Assembly: GCA_023136985.1 (NCBI GenBank)
Contig: JAGLQD010000272.1
Span: forward strand, 1 to 7,812
Length of the DNA: 7,812 nucleotides
Source: Candidatus Sabulitectum sp.
Lineage (GTDB): Bacteria; Fermentibacterota; Fermentibacteria; Fermentibacterales; JCC-6
Reading direction: 5' to 3'
The notes beneath the pieces are model-generated. The model made no database searches, was not told the origin of the DNA, and worked only from the letters and a program-made list of their open reading frames with translations. Below are positions 1 to 6,263 of the stretch, piece by piece; position 1 is the first letter of the stretch; every line of letters begins with the position of its first letter. The translations under genes were made by a program, and so were the position numbers.

Positions 1-500
1 CCGTATGGTTTGAATTCAACCCTTACTTCATGACCGAGATGCGCAGAGGAAATTACACTGTTCCAGTCATACAAAACCGGGCACGGCAGAACATCAGATG
101 CATTCCGACCCTTTACATCCTTCTCACGGGGACCGAAGAGATGAGTCATTCTTGTGTTCCAGCGAAGAATTGTACCATCTGGAGCAAACCCCACCACGCC
201 ACCTGCCATGTCCGCAACAAGATCAAAATCCACCATACGCTCAGCAATTATGGTAACAGTGTTGCTTGAGCCTGTCTTTCCCGGAATGATAACAAGGGAT
301 AACTCTTCGTCTCTGAAAATTACAGTTCCCTCAATTAAGCTTTTTGCAACAGATGCAGGGAGCAAGCCGAACGGATCTGTGGCACTGGTAAGTTTGTCTG
401 CGTTGATGCCAAGCACAGCAAAAAGATCACCGTCCACCAGCATTTCGCCGGAGAACGGTGCAAAAGTCAGTCTTGCCCAGGAACTGGATCCAAAGGACAT
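1..500 (-). CDS. PAS-domain protein, N-terminal part (runs off left edge)
   Basis: An open frame of 166 complete codons runs leftward from ATG at 500 and is cut by the window edge, so the output domain is not visible. Residues about 94-167 read as a PAS sensor domain: a short helix, then 'GVVGFAPDGTILRWNTRMTHLFG', the usual PAS pattern of a beta hairpin with D-G-x-I-x-x-W-N followed by helices and a G-R-x-x-x-D-V-L element. Residues about 20-88 may be a second, degenerate PAS-like unit; this is inference. No signal peptide or membrane segment is seen, so this part is probably cytoplasmic. PAS proteins sense ligands or redox state and usually drive a histidine kinase, a diguanylate cyclase or a transcription regulator. 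The start is the first codon possible: an in-frame TAA, the stop of the upstream barrel gene, lies one codon before it. The ribosome site is weak, which suggests translational coupling to that gene. Confidence 0.8.
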   Translation of the reverse strand, partial: MSFGSSSWARLTFAPFSGEMLVDGDLFAVLGINADKLTSATDPFGLLPASVAKSLIEGTVIFRDEELSLVIIPGKTGSSNTVTIIAERMVDFDLVADMAGGVVGFAPDGTILRWNTRMTHLFGPREKDVKGRNASDVLPCPVLYDWNSVISSAHLGHEVRVEFKPY

Positions 501-503
501 GAA

Positions 504-1583
504 TTAGAGATCACCCAGAAGACATGATACACCAAGAGTAAACATTGTAGAAGAATCATCCACCCTGTCAGATTGTTCATTTGGGAAAGCGGTATTCTTT
601 CTGGCCTTGAATCGACTTAACAACCCTCCACCCACAGTAAATCTGTTAATGCGAAGATCAAAACCAAGCCCGAAACCGAGACCTGCTCTGTTGGCAACCC
701 GGTTATCATCAAAGCTGACTGAAGTCAGCGCATTCATTGTTTCTGTAAGAGGCATCTGAAAAAACAAGTTGCCCAAAAATCGGTTATCATCAAAGGGCGA
801 GGCTACCTGAGCTTCAAAACCTACTGTAGTATTTTTCAGATGGGGTGCAAGAGCGCTTGCGCCAAAAGCTATAATGTCGTCCATATAATCGGTTTTAGAG
901 GAATATGACACGCCGGATTTGAATATCTCACCGGTAAGAGCTGCACCGGCATGCCAGGCAAATGCCTGATCTTCTTCAGTCCAGTATGCTGATGAATCCG
1001 GTATAAGGAACAGATGGCTGTTGAATTCATAATGATATTCAGCGTCCACCGTCCTGAGGCCACCGGAAAAACCTACAGAAAACTGATCTGTAACAGCTGC
1101 TGAGATACTGCCCAGTGTTTCCCACTGCGACCCGCTGGCATAAAGCACTGCTACACCAAGCTCTGGATCACTTGGGTCATCGTAAACGGTATGTGATCCC
1201 TCATAACCGAATTCGCCTATTTTAGCTATGCCTGCACCAATCACTAACGGCCCAAGTGGATAAACTACAGCTGCTGTGCCGTTGTCATTGGTCATATATG
1301 TTCTTACTGTCTTTTCAATATCGGTTTGTATTACTCTTTCTGACCACTGAATAGATGAACCGGCAAGTTGAATGCCCGAAGAGAGAAAAGCAGTCTGAGC
1401 AGGATTGAAGAAAATACTGGCAGCCTCGGTTATTCCAAGGGCACGGACAGAACCAAGAGCAGTTGTTGACGGAGTGATTCCCGGAATAACAGTTCCCTTT
1501 GTTATAGAATCATAATAGCCGAATCCAAATGCCTGAGTGGCTAAAACAGCAAGGGCAATCGAGTAGATAGCGAAGGTTCTCAT
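504..1583 (-). CDS. Outer-membrane beta-barrel protein, PorV/FadL-like (paralog 2)
   Basis: The 359-residue product has a signal peptide: MRTF, then a hydrophobic stretch to about residue 20, with likely cleavage near A-F-G. The rest alternates short hydrophobic strands with Gly- and Asp-rich turns, and it ends in a strand-like C-terminus, as outer-membrane barrels do. 'FFNPA' at residues 58-62 matches the N-P-A motif common near the N-terminus of FadL and PorV/UPF0164-type proteins. The exact role is unknown; transport of hydrophobic compounds or a secretion-accessory role are both possible for such families. It is a clear paralog of the gene immediately upstream, sharing an 'IPDSS..WT.E' segment at residue 194 in both. 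An upstream in-frame ATG at 1595 would add MEKR. I prefer 1583 because GGAG at 1590-1593 sits 6 nt before it, while the longer start has no good ribosome site. The gene lies about 20 nt after its paralog. Confidence 0.85.
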   Translation of the reverse strand: MRTFAIYSIALAVLATQAFGFGYYDSITKGTVIPGITPSTTALGSVRALGITEAASIFFNPAQTAFLSSGIQLAGSSIQWSERVIQTDIEKTVRTYMTNDNGTAAVVYPLGPLVIGAGIAKIGEFGYEGSHTVYDDPSDPELGVAVLYASGSQWETLGSISAAVTDQFSVGFSGGLRTVDAEYHYEFNSHLFLIPDSSAYWTEEDQAFAWHAGAALTGEIFKSGVSYSSKTDYMDDIIAFGASALAPHLKNTTVGFEAQVASPFDDNRFLGNLFFQMPLTETMNALTSVSFDDNRVANRAGLGFGLGFDLRINRFTVGGGLLSRFKARKNTAFPNEQSDRVDDSSTMFTLGVSCLLGDL

Positions 1584-1589
1584 TCTTTT

Positions 1590-1593
1590 CTCC
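1590..1593 (-). promoter_or_regulatory. Ribosome binding site deciding the start of barrel paralog 2
   Basis: GGAG lies 6 nt before the ATG at 1581-1583. It overlaps the alternative ATG at 1593-1595, so it supports the shorter start. Confidence 0.7.
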
Positions 1594-1603
1594 ATATCAA
1601 GAG

Positions 1604-2680
1604 TTAGAGTTCTATAGAAGCCCCTACGGTGAAGGCTGTCACTATGTCGTTGATTGTTTTTGCATCCGGGAAACCGAGAACATTACTGTCTCTTGTTTCA
1701 TTACCATAATTAAATGCAGCGCTTACATTAATTTTCCCCAGAGTAACAGTGGAGCCCATTGAGATTCCTAGTGCAACCTTGGAGTCTGTTCCACCACTGG
1801 ATGAAAGATCCATGCCACCCCTGAAATACAGGCTATGATCCGGATGAATGCCACCGAAAATATTTGCAGACCATGCGTTATTTTCTTCTACGTCATAAAG
1901 TCTTGCTTCAATTCCAAATCCCGGGGAAAAAGCAGCGATGTTGCCAACCTTCACTGCTGCTGCAATACTTGAAGGGCAGTTCTCGCTACTGGAGGCATAG
2001 ACTGCCCCAAGTGAAATATTTTCCCCTAAGGGCTGCGAAATACCGGCTTTCCAGGAAAATTCGCCCTCTTCCCTGGTCCACGAATATGAAGAATCGGGAA
2101 TTGCCTCATTAAAATGATGCCAGTAGTAATCGTAATCAATATCACCTGTTCTATACCCGGCGGATACCCCCAGATTAGTCTGGCCGAACAGGGAGGTTGC
2201 AGCTCCTCCTGACATTTCCCAGACCCCACCAGTCACCGTTAAGTTTTCGAATCCCGAAATCATAGGCTCCGGATTAGTGTCGATAAAGAAATATTCTCCT
2301 TTGTATGTATAATCACGAATCTTTGCTATTCCCAGAGCAAAACAGGCGGAACCAGTGTTAAAACCTGCCTGAAAACTGGAGGCTCCAAGTCCGGCATATG
2401 TCAATGTGTGCTTACCGAGACCATCATCCACAGACTGTTTGAGAATAAGCGGGCCAATAGAAACGGAAAAAGATGGATTGTAACCGGTGAGTTCTGCGGG
2501 GTTGCCAAAAAGATTCATACCACCAACATTGACTGCAACAACACCACCGAATCCGTGAGAAACAGCATCCACACCGGGCATAGAACTGCCCAGGCCAAGT
2601 GCAGCGGGGTATCCGAAGCCCAAAGCAGTCAGAGGCAGCAGGAAAAGAGCCGCTAAAATCAAAAATACACCGTTCTTCAT
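1604..2680 (-). CDS. Outer-membrane beta-barrel protein, PorV/FadL-like (paralog 1)
   Basis: The 358-residue exported protein begins MKNG, then a hydrophobic signal core (VFLILAALFLLPLTA) to about residue 20, with likely cleavage near A-L-G. The mature part is rich in Gly, Ser and aromatic residues in alternating strands and ends in a hydrophobic strand (TVGASIEL), consistent with an outer-membrane barrel. 'FGNPA' lies at residues 58-62 and 'IPDSS' at 194-198, the same positions as in the downstream paralog; 'GIAKI' and the C-terminal F-T-x-G-x-S also align. The function is not established: hydrophobic solute transport or surface-protein handling are family-based possibilities. The start at 2680 has a near-ideal GGAGG 5 nt upstream. 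An in-frame ATG at 2710 would add ten residues but lacks a ribosome site and would overlap the probable transcript start. It is the first gene of the barrel-barrel-PAS operon. Confidence 0.85.
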   Translation of the reverse strand: MKNGVFLILAALFLLPLTALGFGYPAALGLGSSMPGVDAVSHGFGGVVAVNVGGMNLFGNPAELTGYNPSFSVSIGPLILKQSVDDGLGKHTLTYAGLGASSFQAGFNTGSACFALGIAKIRDYTYKGEYFFIDTNPEPMISGFENLTVTGGVWEMSGGAATSLFGQTNLGVSAGYRTGDIDYDYYWHHFNEAIPDSSYSWTREEGEFSWKAGISQPLGENISLGAVYASSSENCPSSIAAAVKVGNIAAFSPGFGIEARLYDVEENNAWSANIFGGIHPDHSLYFRGGMDLSSSGGTDSKVALGISMGSTVTLGKINVSAAFNYGNETRDSNVLGFPDAKTINDIVTAFTVGASIEL

Positions 2681-2685
2681 AATAA

Positions 2686-2690
2686 CCTCC
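2686..2690 (-). promoter_or_regulatory. Ribosome binding site deciding the start of barrel paralog 1
   Basis: GGAGG lies 5 nt before the ATG at 2678-2680. It selects the MKNG start over the upstream in-frame ATG at 2710. Confidence 0.85.
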
Positions 2691-2718
2691 GGCTTTAAAG
2701 AAAAATACAACTATCCCA

Positions 2719-2747
2719 ATAATACACTTTTTCCACCATATTCCAAA
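2719..2747 (-). promoter_or_regulatory. Candidate sigma70-type promoter for the barrel/PAS operon
   Basis: On the minus strand, TTTGGA (2747-2742) and TATTAT (2724-2719) are separated by 17 nt. The -10 matches 5 of 6 consensus positions and the -35 only 3 of 6. It would start transcription near 2711, giving a leader of about 30 nt before the ATG at 2680. Position and spacing are good, but the -35 is weak and the region is AT-rich, so a chance match is possible. Confidence 0.45.
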
Positions 2748-2872
2748 CCCGTCGGCAAAAAGACTCAACTCAGAGAACACCCTCAGGCCATTTGTATAAT
2801 TTTAATCATTTTAGAGAATATCGTGCTGTTTAAATCTACTTAAAAAACGAATACGAAGGATGAAGAATGGAG

Positions 2873-2926
2873 CCTCATGGTGAATTGCCACAGCTGCGCC
2901 CTCCCGCTATGAGGATAACCCTCATA
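2873..2926 (+). repeat. Alternative-pairing inverted repeats CCTCAT / ATGAGG / CCTCAT
   Basis: CCTCAT at 2873-2878 and again at 2920-2925 flank ATGAGG at 2909-2914. The central element can pair with either arm. With the left arm it can form up to 10 pairs, two of them G-U (2873-2882 with 2905-2914). With the right arm it forms a compact 7-bp stem with a 5-nt loop (2908-2914 with 2920-2926). The arrangement is seen directly; any switching role is inference. Confidence 0.5.
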
Positions 2927-2997
2927 TATCGAAATTGACCAGCTATCAGGTGTCGGATCAAAAGCTCTTGCAACCTGCGGAATCAAAGACTATTTTA

Positions 2998-3042
2998 GCA
3001 GGCATGGTACGCACTGTGTTTGCCTGAAGGATGTTACCTTCA
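2998..3042 (+). repeat. Adjacent, competing inverted repeats
   Basis: CAGGCA (2999-3004) pairs with TGCCTG (3021-3026), and a 4-bp inner stem is possible at 3009-3012 with 3016-3019. TGAAGG (3025-3030) pairs with CCTTCA (3037-3042) around a 6-nt loop, sharing two bases with the first hairpin. GCAGGCA (2998-3004) also has a perfect 7-nt partner TGCCTGC at 3102-3108. Stems this short can arise by chance. Confidence 0.4.
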
Positions 3043-3156
3043 AACCTGCTTTCTGCGGAAAGGCGAGTATTTGTTGCTCCAGCGAAGTTATTAGTTCAAC
3101 CTGCCTGCAAATTGGTACTTTATAACAAGGTATGAATGCGGGTTCACTTTAATCAG

Positions 3157-3161
3157 GGAGG
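3157..3161 (+). promoter_or_regulatory. Ribosome binding site of the lipoprotein gene
   Basis: GGAGG lies 6 nt before the ATG at 3168, a strong site that fixes the start. A possible -10 (TATAAC, 3121-3126) lies upstream, but I find no well-spaced -35. Confidence 0.8.
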
Positions 3162-3167
3162 AATCCT

Positions 3168-3683
3168 ATGAGAAAATTTGTGTTTGCTGCAATCCTCACA
3201 ACAAGTCTGTTGCTTTTCGCTTGCGGAGAGGCTGAACAGCAGCCCGATGTAGAAGAAACTGTTGAACTCACAGAAGAGTCTCCTGAAGCAACGGAAGCCT
3301 TAATTGAAGAAGTTGCGGTAGAAGTTGAAGTTGAAGAAGCTGTAGAGGAAGAATGGCCTGAAACAACCCTGCCAGAGCCGTGGCCACAGAACTTCTTTGT
3401 TCTGGATGGCATGGATGTGGTATCAGAGAGCGATGTAGACGGCAATCTTGTATTTGTCGGCAGTTATGCAGACGACACAGAACCTGGTGTGTGGGATTCT
3501 TATGATTTCTACTACGCTGGATTCCCCGGCTGGAGCGTTCCAGAAGGCATGGGTATGAGCTGTATGTCAGATGGCGGATCTCTCACAGTTATACTTGGCG
3601 GAGAAGAAGGAACCATTCTGATCAATGGAAATTATGTCGAGGGTCTTCTTACAATGACCTACACATTGACTCCTCAGATCTAA
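3168..3683 (+). CDS. Acidic outer-membrane lipoprotein of unknown function
   Basis: The 171-residue product starts with a lipoprotein signal peptide: MRKF, a hydrophobic core, then the lipobox L-F-A-C with Cys19 as the lipidated residue. Gly at +2 gives no inner-membrane retention signal, so sorting to the outer membrane is expected. Residues 20-70 are a Glu/Val/Pro-rich, probably extended linker holding 20 of the protein's 26 Glu. Residues about 72-171 look like a small beta-rich domain with many Gly and aromatic residues, ending in a strand-like TMTYTLTPQI. By my count the mature 153 residues hold 36 Asp+Glu and no Lys, Arg or His at all. I recognise no family. Divalent-cation binding or a surface spacer would fit the charge but is inference. 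The gene appears monocistronic: it has its own ribosome site and is followed by a strong hairpin. Confidence 0.85.
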   Translation: MRKFVFAAILTTSLLLFACGEAEQQPDVEETVELTEESPEATEALIEEVAVEVEVEEAVEEEWPETTLPEPWPQNFFVLDGMDVVSESDVDGNLVFVGSYADDTEPGVWDSYDFYYAGFPGWSVPEGMGMSCMSDGGSLTVILGGEEGTILINGNYVEGLLTMTYTLTPQI

Positions 3684-3711
3684 AACTGAACAGAATTCAG
3701 TCCACTGAATA

Positions 3712-3746
3712 GAGAAATGCCCCTCACTGAATGAGGGGCATTTCTT
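3712..3746. terminator. Bidirectional terminator hairpin between convergent genes
   Basis: A 14-bp perfect stem (3713-3726 with 3732-3745) has a 5-nt loop (CTGAA), a core of GCCCCTCA/TGAGGGGC flanked by AAA/TTT, and a possible extra G-U pair. It lies 29 nt after the lipoprotein stop on the plus strand and about 20 nt after the vorA stop on the minus strand, so it can serve both. The T-tracts are short in both directions. Confidence 0.85.
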
Positions 3747-3764
3747 GAACCGTCTGAAAAACTC

Positions 3765-5204
3765 CTAGAAGTTCTCCTTCACATAGTCAAATCCCGCTTT
3801 TACCGCTTTGGCATTCAAGTCGATGATTGACTGCTTCTTGCCCTTGAAGAGCTTGGGCAGAAGCTTGACAACATCTTCAACCTTGAACATGCCGGTAATA
3901 GCTGCATATGCACCAATGTTCACAAGACTCTGAACTCTGATGTTGCCAAGTTTGTCATCGGCGATACCGGTTATCGGTACAGGGAATATCTTGATGTCTT
4001 TTCTAACAGGTTCTATATCGATGAGAGTGCTGTTGTAGATCAGCGTTCCACCTGGAACAATAGTCTTTTCAAATTTCTCAAGACTGGGACGATTCATTGC
4101 GAGAAGCATAGTGGGTTTTACCGCTTCTGCTGCTCCAATAGTACCGTCCTGTATATTGACTGAGCAGTTAGCAGTTCCTCCACGCATCTCCGGACCATAG
4201 CTGGGAAGCCAGGATACATTGTAGCCGTACTCCAGAGCAACACTTGCCAAAGCCTGACCAGTGACCATGATGCCCTGACCACCAAATCCGGCAACTCTTA
4301 TTGACATCTTTTTGTATTCATCCGCTACATCGCCTCTTGGGAAATCCACATCCGCCTCGGCTGATATTCCAAGTTTCTTCCAGACTTCAGCAGGATCCAT
4401 TACAGGTACTGGTCTGGTAATAACCCTTGCTTCATCGCCCTTATCCCTGTAGACACCCAGAGGATAAAGAGGCAGCATTTTTTCCTTGACCCATTCCATA
4501 CTCTTTACAGGATCCATCTTCCAGCCGCTGGGGCAGGTGGAAAGAACCTCGACAAACTGAAAACCCTTTCTTTCTTTTGCGTTCTGAAGAGCCTTTCGAA
4601 CTGCAGCACGGGTTTTCCTTATATGGGGTGCATCATGCAATGACACCCGCTCAACGTATGTTGGAGCTGTAAGCTGGCTTATAACTTCACACATCCTCAT
4701 GGGATAACCATCGGTATCAACATTTCTGCCGTAGGGCGTCGTAGTTGTTACCTGTCCTTCAAGAGTGGTGGGAGCCATCTGCCCGCCGGTCATTCCGTAA
4801 ATCGCGTTGTTCACAAAGAAAACAACTATGTTCTCGCCTCTGTTGGCTGCTTGAACGATGTTGTTTCCACCGATCGCCGCAAGATCACCATCACCCTGAT
4901 AGCTGATGACAACCTTGTTGGGGTTTGCTCTGCTGGTAGCAGTAGCCACAGCAGGAGCACGACCATGAGCAGCCTGGAAATTACCAGTGTCGAAGTAGTA
5001 ATAGGCAAACACACTGCAACCCACAGGACTGATAAGAATGGTATCGTCAACGATATCCAGGTCTTCCATGGCTTCAGCTATCAGTTTGTGAAGAATACCG
5101 TGTCCGCATCCGGGACAGTAGTGAGTTCTGTCTTTCTCCGCACCGGCTTTATGTACATAAACATCAACAAAGCCTTTTGGTTTTCTAAGCATTGTTTTCT
5201 TCAT
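3765..5204 (-). CDS. vorA: Ketoisovalerate:ferredoxin oxidoreductase, fused beta (TPP) and gamma subunits
   Basis: This 479-residue cytoplasmic subunit joins two parts. Residues 1-250 are the TPP-binding beta subunit: CPGCGHG at 30-36, HGRAPAVATA at 80-89, the GDGD of the TPP/Mg motif at 104-107 with VNN at 131-133, and NAIYGMTGGQMAPTT at 133-147, the form typical of the Vor/Kor branch. A linker of about 50 residues leads to the gamma subunit at 301-479, marked by AGFGGQGI (305-312) and PSYGPEMRGGTANCSVNI (334-351). With VorB and VorC it should convert 3-methyl-2-oxobutanoate and similar 2-oxoacids plus CoA to acyl-CoA and CO2, reducing ferredoxin. The start ATG overlaps the vorB stop by one base (TAATG) and has GGAGG 7 nt upstream, indicating coupling. 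The substrate is assigned by family resemblance; 2-oxoglutarate or pyruvate is less likely but not excluded. Confidence 0.92.
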   Translation of the reverse strand: MKKTMLRKPKGFVDVYVHKAGAEKDRTHYCPGCGHGILHKLIAEAMEDLDIVDDTILISPVGCSVFAYYYFDTGNFQAAHGRAPAVATATSRANPNKVVISYQGDGDLAAIGGNNIVQAANRGENIVVFFVNNAIYGMTGGQMAPTTLEGQVTTTTPYGRNVDTDGYPMRMCEVISQLTAPTYVERVSLHDAPHIRKTRAAVRKALQNAKERKGFQFVEVLSTCPSGWKMDPVKSMEWVKEKMLPLYPLGVYRDKGDEARVITRPVPVMDPAEVWKKLGISAEADVDFPRGDVADEYKKMSIRVAGFGGQGIMVTGQALASVALEYGYNVSWLPSYGPEMRGGTANCSVNIQDGTIGAAEAVKPTMLLAMNRPSLEKFEKTIVPGGTLIYNSTLIDIEPVRKDIKIFPVPITGIADDKLGNIRVQSLVNIGAYAAITGMFKVEDVVKLLPKLFKGKKQSIIDLNAKAVKAGFDYVKENF

Positions 5205-6262
5205 TATTTTTCCTCCCCGTAAAGCTCGGAGATCTTATCGGAGATCTCATCCGCCGATGGTACATTTCCACCCAGACGGAAGTAAAGATCACTCTTGATA
5301 ACTCCGGCAAGGGCAAGGTTCACATCGTCAACCAGTTGGCCGGTTGAAAGCTCTACTGTAAGAACATGCTTGATACCGCGCTCCGGGAATGCCTCAATCT
5401 CGTTCGCAGGGAACGGGAAAAGAGTTATTGGTCTGAAAAGACCCATCTTGATTCCCTTTGCTCTTGCGTCATCAACAACGGTTCTAAGAACTCGACTGAC
5501 AGATCCGTAACCCACAAGAACGATCTCCGCATCATCCATCATGTATTCTTCATACATGACTTCCTTCTCTTTGATAACTTGATATTTCCTGTGCAGAACC
5601 ATGTTCCACTCTTCCAGATCATCATGATCGATGTATATGGAATTGACCAGGTTCTTATTCAAAGGCGTGCCGAAAACAGCGTAATCACTCTTGTCCGGCA
5701 GTTCTTTCACAGGCTCAGGAATTGTAACAGATTCCATCATCTGCCCGATAACTCCATCTGTGAGGACGAACACAGGTGTTCTGTACTTATCAGCAAGTTC
5801 AAAAGCCAGCATTGTATAGTCGCACATTTCCTGACAACTGTTCGGAGCGAGAACAATATTGCGATAGTTGCCGTGTCCGCCGCCTTTTACAACCTGATTG
5901 TAATCGCTCTGCTCCGGGCCAATGTTTCCAAGCCCGGGGCCTCCACGCATTATGTCAACGATCACGCATGGAAGAGCTGCACCGGCACAGTATGAGATTC
6001 CTTCCATCTTAAGACTTATTCCAGGACCTGAGCTTCCAGTCATAACCCTCTGACCGCTTCCTGCAGAACCATAAACCATGTTTATAGCAGCAACTTCACT
6101 CTCGGCTTGAACGAATGTTCTTCCAAGTTTGGGAAAAAGGGCGGCAGCTGATTCAGCCACCTCGCTTGCAGGAGTAATGGGGTATCCGTAATATGCGGTG
6201 CATCCGGCCATTGCGGCACCGTATACAGCTGCATAGTTACCTTTCATAAGCATTCTGGCCAT
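5204..6262 (-). CDS. vorB: Ketoisovalerate:ferredoxin oxidoreductase alpha subunit
   Basis: The 352-residue subunit matches the alpha (pyrimidine-binding, domain I/II) chain of 2-oxoacid:ferredoxin oxidoreductases. Visible landmarks are GNYAAVYGAAMAGCTAYYGYPITPASE near the N-terminus, QAESEVAAINMVYGSAGSG around residues 52-70, the SSGPGISLKMEGISY segment, and IMRGGPGLGNIGPEQSDYNQ followed by KGGGHG, all characteristic of the VorB type. A second domain (about 245-350) includes LVGYGSVSR and the LFRPITLFPFP segment. It forms the active site together with VorA. The start at 6262 has GGAGG 6 nt upstream; an in-frame ATG at 6286 would add eight residues (MIPRRRCR) and overlap the vorC end without a ribosome site. 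It lies 1 nt after the vorC stop and overlaps vorA by one base, so the three genes are almost certainly one translationally coupled operon. Confidence 0.93.
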   Translation of the reverse strand: MARMLMKGNYAAVYGAAMAGCTAYYGYPITPASEVAESAAALFPKLGRTFVQAESEVAAINMVYGSAGSGQRVMTGSSGPGISLKMEGISYCAGAALPCVIVDIMRGGPGLGNIGPEQSDYNQVVKGGGHGNYRNIVLAPNSCQEMCDYTMLAFELADKYRTPVFVLTDGVIGQMMESVTIPEPVKELPDKSDYAVFGTPLNKNLVNSIYIDHDDLEEWNMVLHRKYQVIKEKEVMYEEYMMDDAEIVLVGYGSVSRVLRTVVDDARAKGIKMGLFRPITLFPFPANEIEAFPERGIKHVLTVELSTGQLVDDVNLALAGVIKSDLYFRLGGNVPSADEISDKISELYGEEK

Positions 6263-6263
6263 T

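Larger units (their letters stand above)
2748..3156. other. Divergent intergenic region with no convincing gene
   Basis: This stretch separates the leftward barrel operon from the rightward lipoprotein gene. Near the left it is AT-rich, with a TATAAT at 2795-2800 on the plus strand that has no good -35. I find no protein gene: frames are short, lack a start with a well-placed ribosome site, and resemble nothing I recognise. The longest plus-strand frame, ending with the TAA at about 3121, has no ATG. The region holds several short inverted repeats at 2873-2926 and 2998-3042 and three copies of AACCTGC. It may be regulatory, an untranslated leader or small RNA, or a decayed gene; none is proven. 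Confidence 0.6.

Noticed and set aside
154..507. Plus-strand open frame opposite the PAS gene
   Set aside because: The minus-strand frame gives a clear PAS domain across the same bases; the plus frame has no recognisable content.
2789..2805. Perfect TATAAT at 2795-2800 on the plus strand as a promoter
   Set aside because: No -35 element at 16-19 nt spacing, and it is far from the lipoprotein start; kept only as a weak hint for a possible leader RNA.
2926..3123. Cys-rich plus-strand frame (…TCGIKDYFSRHG…) in the intergenic region
   Set aside because: It has no ATG or well-placed start after its upstream stop and no recognisable family. A decayed gene is possible but not supported.
5366..5995. 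Long plus-strand open frame (209 codons) opposite vorB
   Set aside because: It is antisense to a well-supported gene, lacks a good ribosome site, and its protein looks like no family.
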